DNA from: Glebionis coronaria
Lineage: Eukaryota > Streptophyta > Magnoliopsida > Asterales > Asteraceae
Reading direction: 5' to 3'
Length of the DNA stretch: 64,000 bases
Assembly (NCBI GenBank): GCA_025667525.1
Contig: CM046881.1
Span: forward strand, 26,175,580 to 26,239,579
Below, one piece after another: positions 23,933-35,017 of the stretch. The notes under the pieces were generated by a model, which did not search any database, was not told where the DNA came from, and saw only the letters and a program-made list of their open reading frames with translations. Position 1 is the stretch's first letter; the number at the start of each line of letters is the position of its first letter. The translations under genes and the position numbers were made by a program.

Positions 23933-26730
23933 TGATGAAGTATTTTTACTACTCTTTAGGAAAAGAGAGCAAATAGGGTAAGTACGACGATTTAGGAAAA
24001 CCGTGTGTAAATGACCCAAAAATGAGTTCGTTCTCAAGGAGGCTAGTGTGATATGTGTGTAATGACTTGGATTAGATTTGTGATTATATTTTGTGAGAAA
24101 GAAAAATAGAAATGAGATTAGAAGAGAATGACGGTTACGAAGACGGATTAAACTAAGTCGAAAAAGGTGTACACGTAAAACCGTAAAAAGCACTAAAATT
24201 AAAATTTTAACCTAAAAATTCCTAAAAATTACAAAAAATCCACAATAATATTCTAAGAGTTTAAAAAATATCCAAACTTTCCAAAACCTTTTAATTAATT
24301 AGATAATGACTTTTTAATGCTAATTAAAGCCCTAAAAATCAAAATTAATTATTAAAAAGTTCCAAACAAGATCTTAAAGTTTGTAAACCTCAAAAATACT
24401 CTAATTAAGCTAAAAAGTATTTTTAAAAATTTTAAACCCACTAAAAACTATTTTTAAACAATTAAAAACTACTAAAATCAATTAAAACTTAAAATAATTC
24501 TAGAAAATGATTAAAAGACTCTAAAAATATTTGGAAAGTTGCAAAATTCCTAATTAAGTGTTTAGAACCTAGGAAAAATATAAAAACTTAGAAGATCAGA
24601 CTTTTAATTTTTAACAATAAAATAATATTAAAATATTATTAAAAATCCAAAAATCATAAAAAGTTCTAAAAACTTGCAAACTAGCTTAATTTAACCTAAA
24701 TAACTTAGAAATGAAAGTGAAATTACCTAAATACCATTAATGGGCCTAGAAAATGGGCTAAACCCAAAACAGAACCTTATTGGGCCAAATTTGGGCCCAA
24801 TATAAAAAAGTGTCCAAAATAAGCCCAAAAAGCACTACATGACTCAAAATTTGATTTTAAACAACTTTTTCCAAAGGCCCAAAAGCTGAAAGTGTGAAAT
24901 AAGCTAGCTTTAACCAAACAGCTTATTCTTAATGGGCTTTTTGGCCCATTAAGCTATAAGCCAATGCCATAATCTGAAATTAGACACACAAGCTTCTTTT
25001 GTCCTAAAGAAGACTTCTGCAAAAAGAAATTTGAAATAAGCCCAAGGAATAAGCCTGAAAATGCAATAAGCAATCTACAGAAAATGACAAAATAGTCGTT
25101 CTTGAGTTCTAGGCCACCCCAAGTGCTGATTCAAGTTTCTAAAGCTTTCAAATGAATTAATTAAGCAAAATCAACAAAGATTTTTCAAATAAGCTGACTC
25201 AATAAGCTGGAAAAAGCAAATAAGCACTTATGTAAAAGTCAAATAAGTTGGTTTTCTAGTAAAAAGTCAAAGTCAAAGTCCAATAAGCTCCCGTCTACTC
25301 AAATGGGTCAAATAATGAAGATCTATCACAAAAAATAAGTTGTTGCAAGTCTGGATAAGCTAAAATAGCTTATTGATAAGCTGAGTACAAGTTTACACTA
25401 ACAGGGGCTAGTTTTGGGTGTTGAGCAGTGGGAACTTTTCCCAATGCTTGACTTATAGACTTTTTTATCTTTAGTGAACTTTTTTGAGATTCAGATTACA
25501 CAAAGGCACCCAAATGATCTTTGGATCATAAGTAGTCAATAACAATTAAAAAATCACAAACACAATCACCCAATTTGCACAGATTAATCAATAAAGTACC
25601 AAATGTTGCACAGACACGAACAAATAAGCAGAACAGGTTCAATAAGCACTTATAGCAATTTTCAGCCAGCCAAATTCAACCAAATGCATACACAAGCTAT
25701 ATTAAACTCAAATAAGCAAGTCTAAACAGGTTTCATGCAATGATTCAAAGAATTAAGCAAGATTCAAGCACCTTAAGTTACTGATGAACACAAGAACATG
25801 CAATTTTTCACTTTGCTAATGTATTTGTCACAAAATCCAGATTCAACACCTCAGATCTATCAAGTATGTTATCTTAATGATGTTTAAATAGATTTTATCC
25901 CTAAACATGCATAAACTCTAGGTTTTCCCAAAATTTTAGGTCAAAAACAGTCAAACTCCCAAAGTTATAGCACAATCTTTGATTCAAGGTTTCAAACCAC
26001 AAAACTTGCAGCAAAACAATCTCAAACAAGTGTATATCAGATACCAAGCACAAATAACAACTCCTAACAACACAATACCAAGATGCAATCACAACAGGTA
26101 ATCCCAAACACCCCTTTATCTTTTCAAATCCAATTTTAAACAAGAAAAAGTGAGATTTTAGACCACCCAAGTGATGATTAACACAATAACATATGAGAAT
26201 AACAGATTCAAGCAAGAATAAGCCACAAAATACACAAGAACATAGGCAACACTCAAATATCACAAATATCCAAAATATTTTCAGATTTTGAGATTAAGGG
26301 TGTGTACCTCATGGATGCACATCCACACCCACAGATTTTGAGCTTATGTGCTAGCAAGAACAAGCACAAGCTTCCACAACAAAGCCTGCTAAGAATCAAC
26401 AAAGTTAGAGGCAAGATTATAAAAACAGAAACTTGAAAAATCCTTGATTGATGCAACTCTTGTCCTCCACACTTGAGTATCCCCAAGTTATAAGCTTCAC
26501 CACACCTTGATAACACAATATCAGGATGCTATGATCAGCCCTATAGCCCAAGAATTCCAAGATAGACCAAGAACTTAGCAAAATATCAAGAAAATGAAGA
26601 AAATGTGCAAACTTTTGCACACTCCTCTTTTGAAAACAGGTTTTTGATTCAAATTCAGTAAACAATAAATATAAACAAGCATAAATAAGATGACACTTGG
26701 TCTTTCTTCAACACACTTAACACAATTTCA
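23933..26730 (-). repeat. Athila 5' LTR, downstream portion (PBS side)
   Basis: From 24805 it matches the left-edge LTR; 23933-24804 corresponds to LTR sequence outside the window on the left. 24200-24760 is strongly A/T-rich. Interrupted at 26730/26731 by SIRE-A, with TSD TTTCA at 26726-26730. The antisense-looking ORFs here recur in the other LTR and carry no domain. Confidence 0.9.
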
Positions 26731-26761
26731 TGTTGGGAATAAATTAAGGCCAGATCACTTG

Positions 26762-26858
26762 AGCGCTGACAAGAGTAAAACAAGCCTTGACAAGAGCAAA
26801 ACAAGCATTGACAAGACAAAGTCAAGTGTTGATACATTGAAGACAAGCACTGATGGGA
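26762..26858 (+). repeat. 21-bp-spaced RCGYTGACA array in SIRE-A 5' LTR (U3)
   Basis: The CG (or its CA/TG/CC variant) of each core lies at 26764, 26785, 26806, 26827 and 26848, exactly 21 bp apart. Only the first unit keeps CG; three of the other four have CA or TG, as CpG deamination would give. The array begins about 225 bp upstream of the TATA box. Confidence 0.7.
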
Positions 26859-26987
26859 AGATATACTCTACGCATTTATTGTATTCTAGATTACTTCTAG
26901 TAAAGATAGGAACAACAATGTATTTTCTATATTTATCTTTACCTAGAATAGCTGATGCGTAGATTATTGTACAAGGCTTCTTATGTC

Positions 26988-26995
26988 TATAAAAG
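26988..26995 (+). promoter_or_regulatory. TATA box of SIRE-A 5' LTR
   Basis: TATAAAAG, preserved in the 3' LTR at 38403-38410. It lies mid-LTR, as expected for a Copia U3/R boundary, so RNA would start around 27020. Confidence 0.65.
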
Positions 26996-27235
26996 AAGAC
27001 CTTTAGGTTAATGTTTCATATAAGTTTTCATTCGTAAACTACTTTCATTGTAAGCAAGTTTGATATCATTAATCAAAGTGAAAGTTTGTTTATATAATTG
27101 TGTGTTCTTGTTTAAGTTTTAATTCCGCATAACACTTAGATTATCATAAGCATATACAAAGGTTTCTCTAAGTGTATTACTTGATCTAATCTCGTATACA
27201 TAAAGCTAAATCGATCTAAGTTTGGGATCAACAAG

Positions 27236-27247
27236 TGGTATCAGAGC
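27236..27247 (+). other. SIRE-A primer binding site, tRNA-iMet type
   Basis: TGGTATCAGAGC two bases after the LTR end; the standard Copia initiator-Met primer site. Confidence 0.9.
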
Positions 27248-27332
27248 TTGTTGAGGAACTTTTGATCTTAAAGAACACAAGAACCCTAAAAATCACCAAA
27301 ACCCTAATTTTCTCAAAAACCCTAACAACATC

Positions 27333-29738
27333 ATGTCTGAAGCAATAACCTCCTCCTCCTCATCTTTACCAAACATCAAGATTCCCATGCTTGATGCAAC
27401 CAACTTTGATTTATGGAAATTCAACTTTGAGCAATATCTGGGGATCTATGACTACACACTCTGGGAGGTTATTGAATATGGAAACACATTCGATAAAGCC
27501 CAAAAGATTGCTAATGTTATTGCTCAAAGATCAGCTGTTGCTGGATGTTCTGAAGAAGATAAGAAAGAAAAACCTGGAGATGGTAGAGTTGTGTCTGTTG
27601 ATGACATAGCAAAGAAAAGGGTCGACATGAAAGCCCTAAATATTCTTAAAGTCTCTTTGGGACAAGAGAACCAGCATAAATATAGAGGCTATGAATCTGC
27701 TAAAAACCTTTGGGAAGCTCTTGAAGTTGCATATGGTGGCAATGCAGACACTAAGGAAGAGAAGAAAAAGAAACTCATGCATGATTATGCTGTCTTCAAG
27801 GCTCAACCCAATGAGAAACTGAGTAGTGTGAGAAGCAGATTGCTTGACATTACAAGCAAGTTGTCCTTCATGGGGACACAACTTGGTGATGTTGACATTA
27901 ATGCTACCTTTCTTAAAAGTCTTGGTGAGGCATGGAAGATTGAGGCAAGATCAATTCTTGCCAATAATACCTACAAAAGTTCCACGTTTGATGACATCTA
28001 CAACAAACTAAGGCTGTTGGAAGATGAAACTCTCTTAGAGCATGGAAGCAAGTCTACCACCAGTAACATGGCCTTCTTCTCTCATAGTGAAGCTCAATTC
28101 AATCAGAAGGACTCTTACATGCCTCCAGTCACTGGATCATCATATGTCAGCGCTGGAACAAGTCATGTCAACGTCTCCTATTTAGACGCTGACACATTCA
28201 AGAGTGACTCCCCAAGAGTTAATCCTGCTGGTTTAGATTTGGATATTGTATGTGCTTCTATTGCTTCTTTGCCCAATGGTTCAGTGATTACATATGAGGA
28301 CATTGAGCAGATAAGTGATGAGCACTTGGAAGAGATGGACATTAAGTGGAACATGGCTCTTGCTAGTATAAGAGCAAATAGGTGGAACAGAAGGTTTAAG
28401 AAGAAGATGACCTTCAATGCAAAAGACACAACTGGATTTGATAAATCCAAAGTTGAATGCTACAACTGTCATCGTATGGGGCACTTCATGAGGGAATGCA
28501 GATCTCCTAGAAGATATGATGCTGGTAAACCCTCAAGTCAAATTGTTAAAGCTCAAGATTCCAAAGCCATGGTTGCAGTTCAAGGAATTGATGGTACGAG
28601 ATGGGATTGGAGCTATATGGCTAAGAATGTGGAAGAGGATAAAGCTTTGGTTGCTGAGGTTAAAGAAGAAGAGCATGTTGAATATGCTCTCATGGCACAC
28701 TCCTCTTCATCTGATAATGAGGTATACAATGATGCTTTGTGTAGTAAAGGTTGTAGGTTAAACATTGAGAAACTTAACAAAGAGGTGTTAAGATTATTAA
28801 GTGATGTGAGTACTGAAAAGTGCAAACTGTCTAATTACCAAGTAGCTCTCACTCAAACTGAGAAAACCGTTTCGGAATACAAGAAAATGGAATTTGACTT
28901 AAAAGATAAAATAAATATCTTAAAACATGAGTTAAATGCTAGTATGGATATTAGAAACATCATGGAAAGGGTTAATGATGAGTTACAGGCTAAGTTAGAT
29001 GAGGCCATTAAGAATAAAGATAATGTTGGCCTTAAAATTCAAAGATTTGATAGAGCCACTCAAACCCTAAGAGACTGTGTGGGTAAACAAAGGGATCCTA
29101 CGGACATGACTGGGATTGGGATGAATGATTACTCTTTGGTTCCCCCACCAGCTGGTGACTTCTATGGTGTCCAGCAAAAGGACCTATCTTGGACTGGTTT
29201 GCCAGAATTCCAAGAGGAGGAATTCATTCCTCCACCAAGAGTTGTCACTCCAGTTGAAGAGTACCAACAAAAGTTGACTGACCTGAATGAATGGAAGAAA
29301 GCTAACCCTACTTTGTTTGTTAAGGGTGGCTTGCTATGTGAAAGTCCCAATGAGTCAACTCCCATTAAGGTTACAAACCCAATCACTGGTAAAGTTGTTG
29401 ACCTAGGCTCAAACACTGATAGAAAACCTAGCATTAAATATGCAGAGATGTATAGGAATACTAGGTCTCCCAAGAGCCAAGTTAGCAATAATGGAACATG
29501 CTTCTTCTCTTCTAGACCTAAGGCTGTGTCTAGAAAAGCTTTTTACACTTGTGGTAGCTTTTCACACTTGGCATACAAGTGTGTCAACGCTCCCAAAGCC
29601 AGTGCTGACAGGAACAAATTCAGCGCTGACAGGAACAAAGTCAACGTTGTTAGACCCAAACCTTGTGTGGAGCAAAGTCCACAAGTTGTTAGACCTGACC
29701 CATTCTTCACTAGAGGGTCTAACACTCATGGACAATGA
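27333..29738 (+). CDS. gag: SIRE-A Gag polyprotein
   Basis: An ORF of 801 residues opening at a true ATG 85 bp after the PBS. It has a Copia Gag core (IPMLDATNFDLWKFNFEQYL near residue 18; LWEALEVAYG; KLMHDYAVFKAQ), a zinc knuckle CYNCHRMGHFMREC near residue 375, a long charged coiled-coil-like stretch (about 475-590), the conserved DYSLVPPP-GDFYG-QQ block (about 605), and a second, degenerate Cys cluster (CGSFSHLAYKC) near 735. After TGA 29736-29738 the same frame stays open to TAA 30143 (segment TWVPKEN), so the TGA looks like nonsense. Three clusters of the 21-bp motif lie within it (28149-28195, 29586-29652, 29802-29854), read as S/N-A/V-D-K/R. Gag forms the particle shell and packages RNA. 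Confidence 0.88.
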   Translation: MSEAITSSSSSLPNIKIPMLDATNFDLWKFNFEQYLGIYDYTLWEVIEYGNTFDKAQKIANVIAQRSAVAGCSEEDKKEKPGDGRVVSVDDIAKKRVDMKALNILKVSLGQENQHKYRGYESAKNLWEALEVAYGGNADTKEEKKKKLMHDYAVFKAQPNEKLSSVRSRLLDITSKLSFMGTQLGDVDINATFLKSLGEAWKIEARSILANNTYKSSTFDDIYNKLRLLEDETLLEHGSKSTTSNMAFFSHSEAQFNQKDSYMPPVTGSSYVSAGTSHVNVSYLDADTFKSDSPRVNPAGLDLDIVCASIASLPNGSVITYEDIEQISDEHLEEMDIKWNMALASIRANRWNRRFKKKMTFNAKDTTGFDKSKVECYNCHRMGHFMRECRSPRRYDAGKPSSQIVKAQDSKAMVAVQGIDGTRWDWSYMAKNVEEDKALVAEVKEEEHVEYALMAHSSSSDNEVYNDALCSKGCRLNIEKLNKEVLRLLSDVSTEKCKLSNYQVALTQTEKTVSEYKKMEFDLKDKINILKHELNASMDIRNIMERVNDELQAKLDEAIKNKDNVGLKIQRFDRATQTLRDCVGKQRDPTDMTGIGMNDYSLVPPPAGDFYGVQQKDLSWTGLPEFQEEEFIPPPRVVTPVEEYQQKLTDLNEWKKANPTLFVKGGLLCESPNESTPIKVTNPITGKVVDLGSNTDRKPSIKYAEMYRNTRSPKSQVSNNGTCFFSSRPKAVSRKAFYTCGSFSHLAYKCVNAPKASADRNKFSADRNKVNVVRPKPCVEQSPQVVRPDPFFTRGSNTHGQ

Positions 29739-30143
29739 CCATTTCAAAAGACAAACACTTGGTCTAATAGGCAATGGGTTTCTGTAGCAAACCCTAGATT
29801 CAACGCTGACAAGGGTCATTTCAGCGTTGACAAGACCAATTCCAACGCTGACAGAAACGTGACTAGACCTAAATATTTGCAACCACAGGGTAAGAGGTCT
29901 AAAGTTTCTTCAAGCTTAACATGGAGACCCAAGAAAGATCAAAACCCTAATGATAATAGGATTTCAATGACTTCAAACAGATTTAATTACATTTCAAAGG
30001 TCATTACAAAACCTATTGGGGTTAACTGGGTATTTCATCCTAAGAAGGATGAGAATGGGGTTGTTGTGAGAACTAAGTCTGTTCATATTGAACAACCAGA
30101 TGAATCCAAGTCTTTTAAGACTTGGGTTCCCAAAGAAAACTAA
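29739..30143 (+). pseudogene. SIRE-A Gag C-terminal continuation after nonsense codon
   Basis: In frame with gag and open for 134 codons. It contains an array of the 21-bp motif (NADKGHFSVDKTNSNADR), then SKVITKPIGVNWVF and the end TWVPKEN followed by TAA. It is probably the original Gag end. Confidence 0.7.
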
Positions 30144-30163
30144 TTTGTTTTCTTTATGCGCAG
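30144..30163 (+). other. Gag-Pol junction with splice-acceptor-like sequence
   Basis: TTTGTTTTCTTTATGCGCAG directly after the gag stop is a pyrimidine-rich tract ending in CAG. The pol frame starts in phase 0 at the next base. SIRE-B has a comparable tract between its gag stop and pol. Use as a real acceptor is untested. Confidence 0.35.
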
Positions 30164-33100
30164 GGCATTCAAAGACAGGTCAATGATTATGGATATTGGG
30201 ATAGTGGATGCTCAAGGCACATGACAGGGAAGGAAGACTATTTGACCAACTTCACTCCCATTAAGGATGGTGATAAGGTTTACTTTGGAGGCGGATATGG
30301 TACTATCACAGGCAAAGGAACCCTTCTCACCAAGAATTTGCGTTTTGAGAACGTATTTCTGGTAAAAGAACTTGATTACAACCTTTTTAGTGTATCACAA
30401 GTTTGTGATAACAAAAATAAAGTTCTGTTTACTGATACTGAGTGTTTGGTGTTAAGCAAGGATTTTAAGATCCCAGATGAGAAATATATTGAGTATAGAA
30501 AACCTAGGCATAAGGACATATATAATGTGAATCTAAATAGGATTAAAATGAACCATAATATGTCTTGTTTTTATGCTAAAGCTTCAGTAGATGAGAGTAA
30601 TTTGTGGCACAGGAGACTAGGGCACATAAATTTCAAAAATATAAATAGGCTTGTGAGACTTGGCTTGGTTGATGGTTTGCCAGAGAAGGCCTTCCACAAT
30701 GACCACTCTTGTGTTGCATGTCTTAAAGGCAAGCAGCACAAGGTCTCATTCAAGTCCAAACAGGTGCATACTAGTTCTAGACCTCTTCATATGCTACACA
30801 TGGATCTATTTGGTCCAACCAATATAGAAAGTTTGAATGGTAAGTCATATTGCTTTGTCATCACATATGACTTTTCTAGGTTTACTTGGACATTCTTTCT
30901 AGCTATGAAGAGTGACACAGCTGATATTCTAATTGATTTTATCACTCAGATTGAGAAGAGGTCTGGAAATGAAGTTAAAATGCTTAGGAGTGATAATGGT
31001 GGTGAATTTAGGAATAAGAAGCTAGATGATTTATGTGCCAGGAAACGAAATACTAGGCAATTTAGTATTGCTAGAACCCCACAGCAAAATGGGGTTGCTG
31101 AGAGGAAAAATAGAACCCTAATTGAAGCAGCCAGAACAATGTTGGTTGATGCTCATTTTCCTATAGCCTTTTGGGCTGAGGCTGTCAATACAGCTTGTTA
31201 TGTTCAAAATAGAGCATTGGTTAACAAAATTCAGAACAAAACACCTTATGAGTTACTTTGGGGAAGAAAACCTAATATTAGTTTTCTCAGACCTTTTGGT
31301 TGTCATGTAGTAGTTTTAGATACTAGTGATGCCTTAGGGAAATTTAGTGCAAAAGGTGATGAGGGATACTTCATGGGGTATTCAGTGCAGAGCAAGGGAT
31401 ATAGGGTTTATCTTAAAGAGGAAAAACGTATACTTGAAAGAGTACATGTTAGGTTTTTAGAGAATAAACCTAATGATCCTGAAAGTGGTCCTAATTGGTT
31501 GTTTGACTTGGAATCTTTATCTAGAACTTTAAATTATATGCCTGTCACTAATCCAGACATTGTGAAGGTAACTTCAAATGTTGTGGAGGAACAAGTTGTT
31601 GATGTTTCAGGTACACAGGTTCATGAAAAGATTGGATCACAAGCAGAAAAGACATCTCCTATACTAGAATATGTCACAATTCCCATTTGGACAGATGCTT
31701 TTGCTGCTGCTGCTGCTGGAAAAGATAATGGTGGTTTCCAAGTACCACCAGATACAAACATGCATGGTCCTTCAGGCGCTGACAAAGGCAAATCTAGCGC
31801 TGACAAGACCAATTCAGACGTGGATGGTTTAGACGTTGACAACAACAGTTCAAGCGTTGTTAGCCCAAGCGCTGACAAACAAGGTTCAGACGTTGACAAC
31901 ACTTCTGCACATCTTTTCTCTTCCATTTTTGAACAAGGTGAACCTTCCAATATCTATGAAGAGGTTCATCCTCATGTTGATGAAAGAGAGTCTGATGAAG
32001 AAGATATTGGCAACATGGAGAATAAAGTTGAAGATACCAGACTTTTTGAGGGAGGAGTACTTACTTCAGTCATGAAGAATCATCCTCCTTATCAAATCAT
32101 TGGTCATGTTAATACTCCAGTTCAGACTAGAAGATCTCATCAAGGTCTTGGTGGGTTTATTTCCAATATACACAAGAAGGTTGATACCCCTCTTGTGCAA
32201 GCATGTTTGTTTGCCTATTTTCTGTCACAACAGGAACCCAAGAAAATATTTGATGCTCTCAAAGAACCAAGTTGGGTGGAAGCAATGCAGGATGAGCTTC
32301 ACCAATTTGCAATTCAGGATGTTTGGGAGCTGGTTGACTGTCCTAGATATGTCAGACCTATAGGGACAAGATGGTTTCTAAGGAAAAAGAGAGATGAAAG
32401 AGGCATTGTGGTCAGAAACAAGGCAAGGTTAGTGGCTCAGGGATATACACAAGAGGAGGGGATAGACTATGAGGAGGTCTTTGCACCAGTTGCAAGGATT
32501 GAAGCTATTAGGATTTTTCTAGCCTATGCATCCTGCATGGGCTTCACTGTATATCAAATGGATGTCAAGAGTGCCTTCCTCTATGGAAATATTGTTGAGG
32601 AAGTATATGTAATGCAGCCTCCTGGTTTTGAGGATCCAGAGAATCCAAATAAAGTTTATAGAGTCAAAAAGGCTATGTATGACCTTCATCAAGCCCCTTG
32701 AGCATGGTATGGTACTTTGTCTACCTACTTGGTGGACAATGGATTCAAAAGGGGCACCATAGATCAGACAATATTTACAAAGAAGAAAGGCAAGGATGTG
32801 TTGCTTGTCCAGGTCTATGTTGATGACATCATTTTTGGGTCTACTGATCCAAAGATGAGTGAGGATTTCTCCAAGCTTATGACAGACAAATTCAAGATGA
32901 GTGCTATGGGGGAGATGAACTTCTTTCTTGGTTTACAAGTTCAGCAGAAAGAAGATGGTATCTTCATCTCTTAGGATAAATATGTGGCTGAAATCTTGAA
33001 GAAGTTTGGCTTTTCTCCACATGAAAAGAGGGCTACTACTCCTATGGATAGAGAACGCCCTTGGGGAAAGATTGGAGATGGGAAAGATGTTGATGTCAGG

Positions 33101-33763
33101 TACTATAGATCCATGATTGGATCATTGATGTATCTTACTGCCTCCAGACCTGACATCATGTTTGCTGTGTGTGCTTGTGCACGCCATCAAGTGACTCCCA
33201 AAGAATGTTACCTTTATGCAGTGAAGAGAATCTTTAGGTACCTGAGATGCTATCCTGGTTTTGGTTTGTGGTACCCAAAGGATTCACCATTGGAGCTGAT
33301 TGCATATTCAGATAGTGATTATGGAGGTGATAAATTTGATAGAAAATCCACAACTGGTGGATGTCAGTTTCTTGGGAGCAGGTTGATATCTTGGCAATGC
33401 AAGAAATAAACAGTGGTGGCTAACTCTACAACTGAAGCTGAGTACGTGGCTGCAGCTGCTTGTTGTGGACAAGTTTTGTGGATTCAGAACCAGCTGTTGG
33501 ACTATGGGTATAATTTCATGCATACCAAGATATTTGTTGACAATAACAGCACTTTATGCATCATTAAGAATCCTGTACATCATTCTAAAACTAAACACAT
33601 AGAAATTAGACACCATTTTATAAGAGATTGTTTTGAAAAAGGTTTAATACAACCAGATAGGGTTGACACTGAGGAAAATGTGTCAGATTTACTAACTAAA
33701 CCTTTTGATGCTGGGAGGTTTCAATACTTGGTAACAAGTATTGGAATGATCAATCTCACATAA
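30164..33763 (+). pseudogene. pol: SIRE-A Pol: protease, integrase, reverse transcriptase, RNase H (three in-frame stops)
   Basis: A single frame of 1200 codons; its longest open part begins with a TTG at 30122, not ATG. In order: protease [10 protein letters not shown] (about residue 10); GAG-pre-integrase [17 protein letters not shown] with C-x2-C (CVACLKGK); integrase D,D,E core ([31 protein letters not shown]); a linker with seven 21-bp motifs (31775-31899); RT ([20 protein letters not shown]); RNase H (AYSDSDYGGDKFDRKST, ANSTTEAEYVAAA, TKHIEIRHHFIRD). Stops TGA 32699-32701, TAG 32972-32974 and TAA 33407-33409 replace the conserved Arg of QAP-R-AWY and two Gln positions; each needs one C-to-T change. 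Otherwise the catalytic residues are kept. Confidence 0.92.
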
Positions 33764-35017
33764 TATGTGTTTTGGAGTCTTTTTGTAATAGTATGTATAG
33801 GATGATGTATTGTTATTGGTCTTATGATGATTTAGATTTTCCACTATATTTTGCTAACACTGACAAAGGTTGCTTGAACGCTGATAAGTGTTTTTGTAAC
33901 GTTGTCAGCAATATAATTGTCTAGCGCTGACAAAGCTTCGCTCAACGCTGACATGTGTTATCGGGGCGTTGTCAGCAACAATGTTAGTTTTGTGGTTTTT
34001 AATCTAAAGGTGCAGATGGTGTTAGCAGTATACCATTGGATACAGAGTTGCTTATGGATCAATGGAGAAGCATTTGGACAAGTTTTTATTTATGGATGAT
34101 GGTTGGAATTTTTGATTCCTATCTTGACATAAATTTTTTATGTTCATGCATGTTTTTAGCAACTTATGTATCATAGTTTAAGGGGAGGTTTTAGGAACCT
34201 TTAGGATGTTTGGGTATCCATATGATACTCTTATCACAATTCAAGATTGTGTCCACAGGTGAGTATGAGTTAGTTTTTACTAAATCATGAGGCACTGTAG
34301 CATGCAAAGTTGATATACTATGCATGCTGCCAAGACATTTTTGGCCTAGAATTGGTTGTGGTCTGTTGGGAGACTTGGGAATAATTTTGTTATGGGATTT
34401 ACCTGGGAGTAACAAGGAATTTTATAAGGTAACTTGGTTGTTAAGAGTTTTGGTTAGCAAGGGACACTAGAGGACTGTTATGTCTATCTTGCTTATGCAA
34501 GTGTGCATAACTGGACAGTGCTTGTCGCCCTATAATAATTATCAGCTTTTTGGTTATCTTCTCTAGGATAAATTACTTTGTTAAGGTCATTTTTCATTTT
34601 TAACATTTTTATTTTTGGACGCTGACAAGTATTTTTCCAAGCGTTGTTGTGACCAATTTAGACGCTGACATGGCTATAGGCAAACGTTGACAAGATTATA
34701 GCCGTTCGGCGTTGATAGGTTATTTTTTACCGTTGACACTCAATGGGACCTACCCAGTTGTTACTTTTTGACATATTTTTAGGCCGTAATTTTGGGAGTT
34801 GTTACTTTTCATTTAATGCATGAGATAAACTTATAATTTTTCAATATTTTCATGATTACTTTTTGAAAATACTTGCCTATTTTTGGGCCTATCACATGCA
34901 TTTTCTTCTCCTATAAATTTGGCTCCTTTTTTTAAACAGGGTATCTATAATTCTTGTCTAACACAATTTTCTCTTATCAACTTCCTCTTCCTCAATCAGT
35001 TTTAACAGCTTTCATCA
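33764..35017 (+). other. SIRE-A spacer between pol and third ORF, with two 21-bp motif arrays
   Basis: No coding region. Two arrays of the RCGYTGACA core: CG positions 33858 (as CA), 33879, 33900, 33925, 33946, 33967; and 34620, 34642, 34663, 34685, 34710, 34731. Spacing stays at 21-22 bp with occasional 25, although nothing here is translated. The 60-codon ORF at 33917-34099 is not credible. Confidence 0.65.

Larger units (their letters stand above)
26731..27233 (+). repeat. SIRE-A 5' LTR
   Basis: 503 bp, starting TGTTGGGAAT and ending GGGATCAACA. It differs from the 518-bp 3' LTR mainly by one fewer unit of the 21-bp motif array near its 5' end, plus scattered substitutions. Confidence 0.93.
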
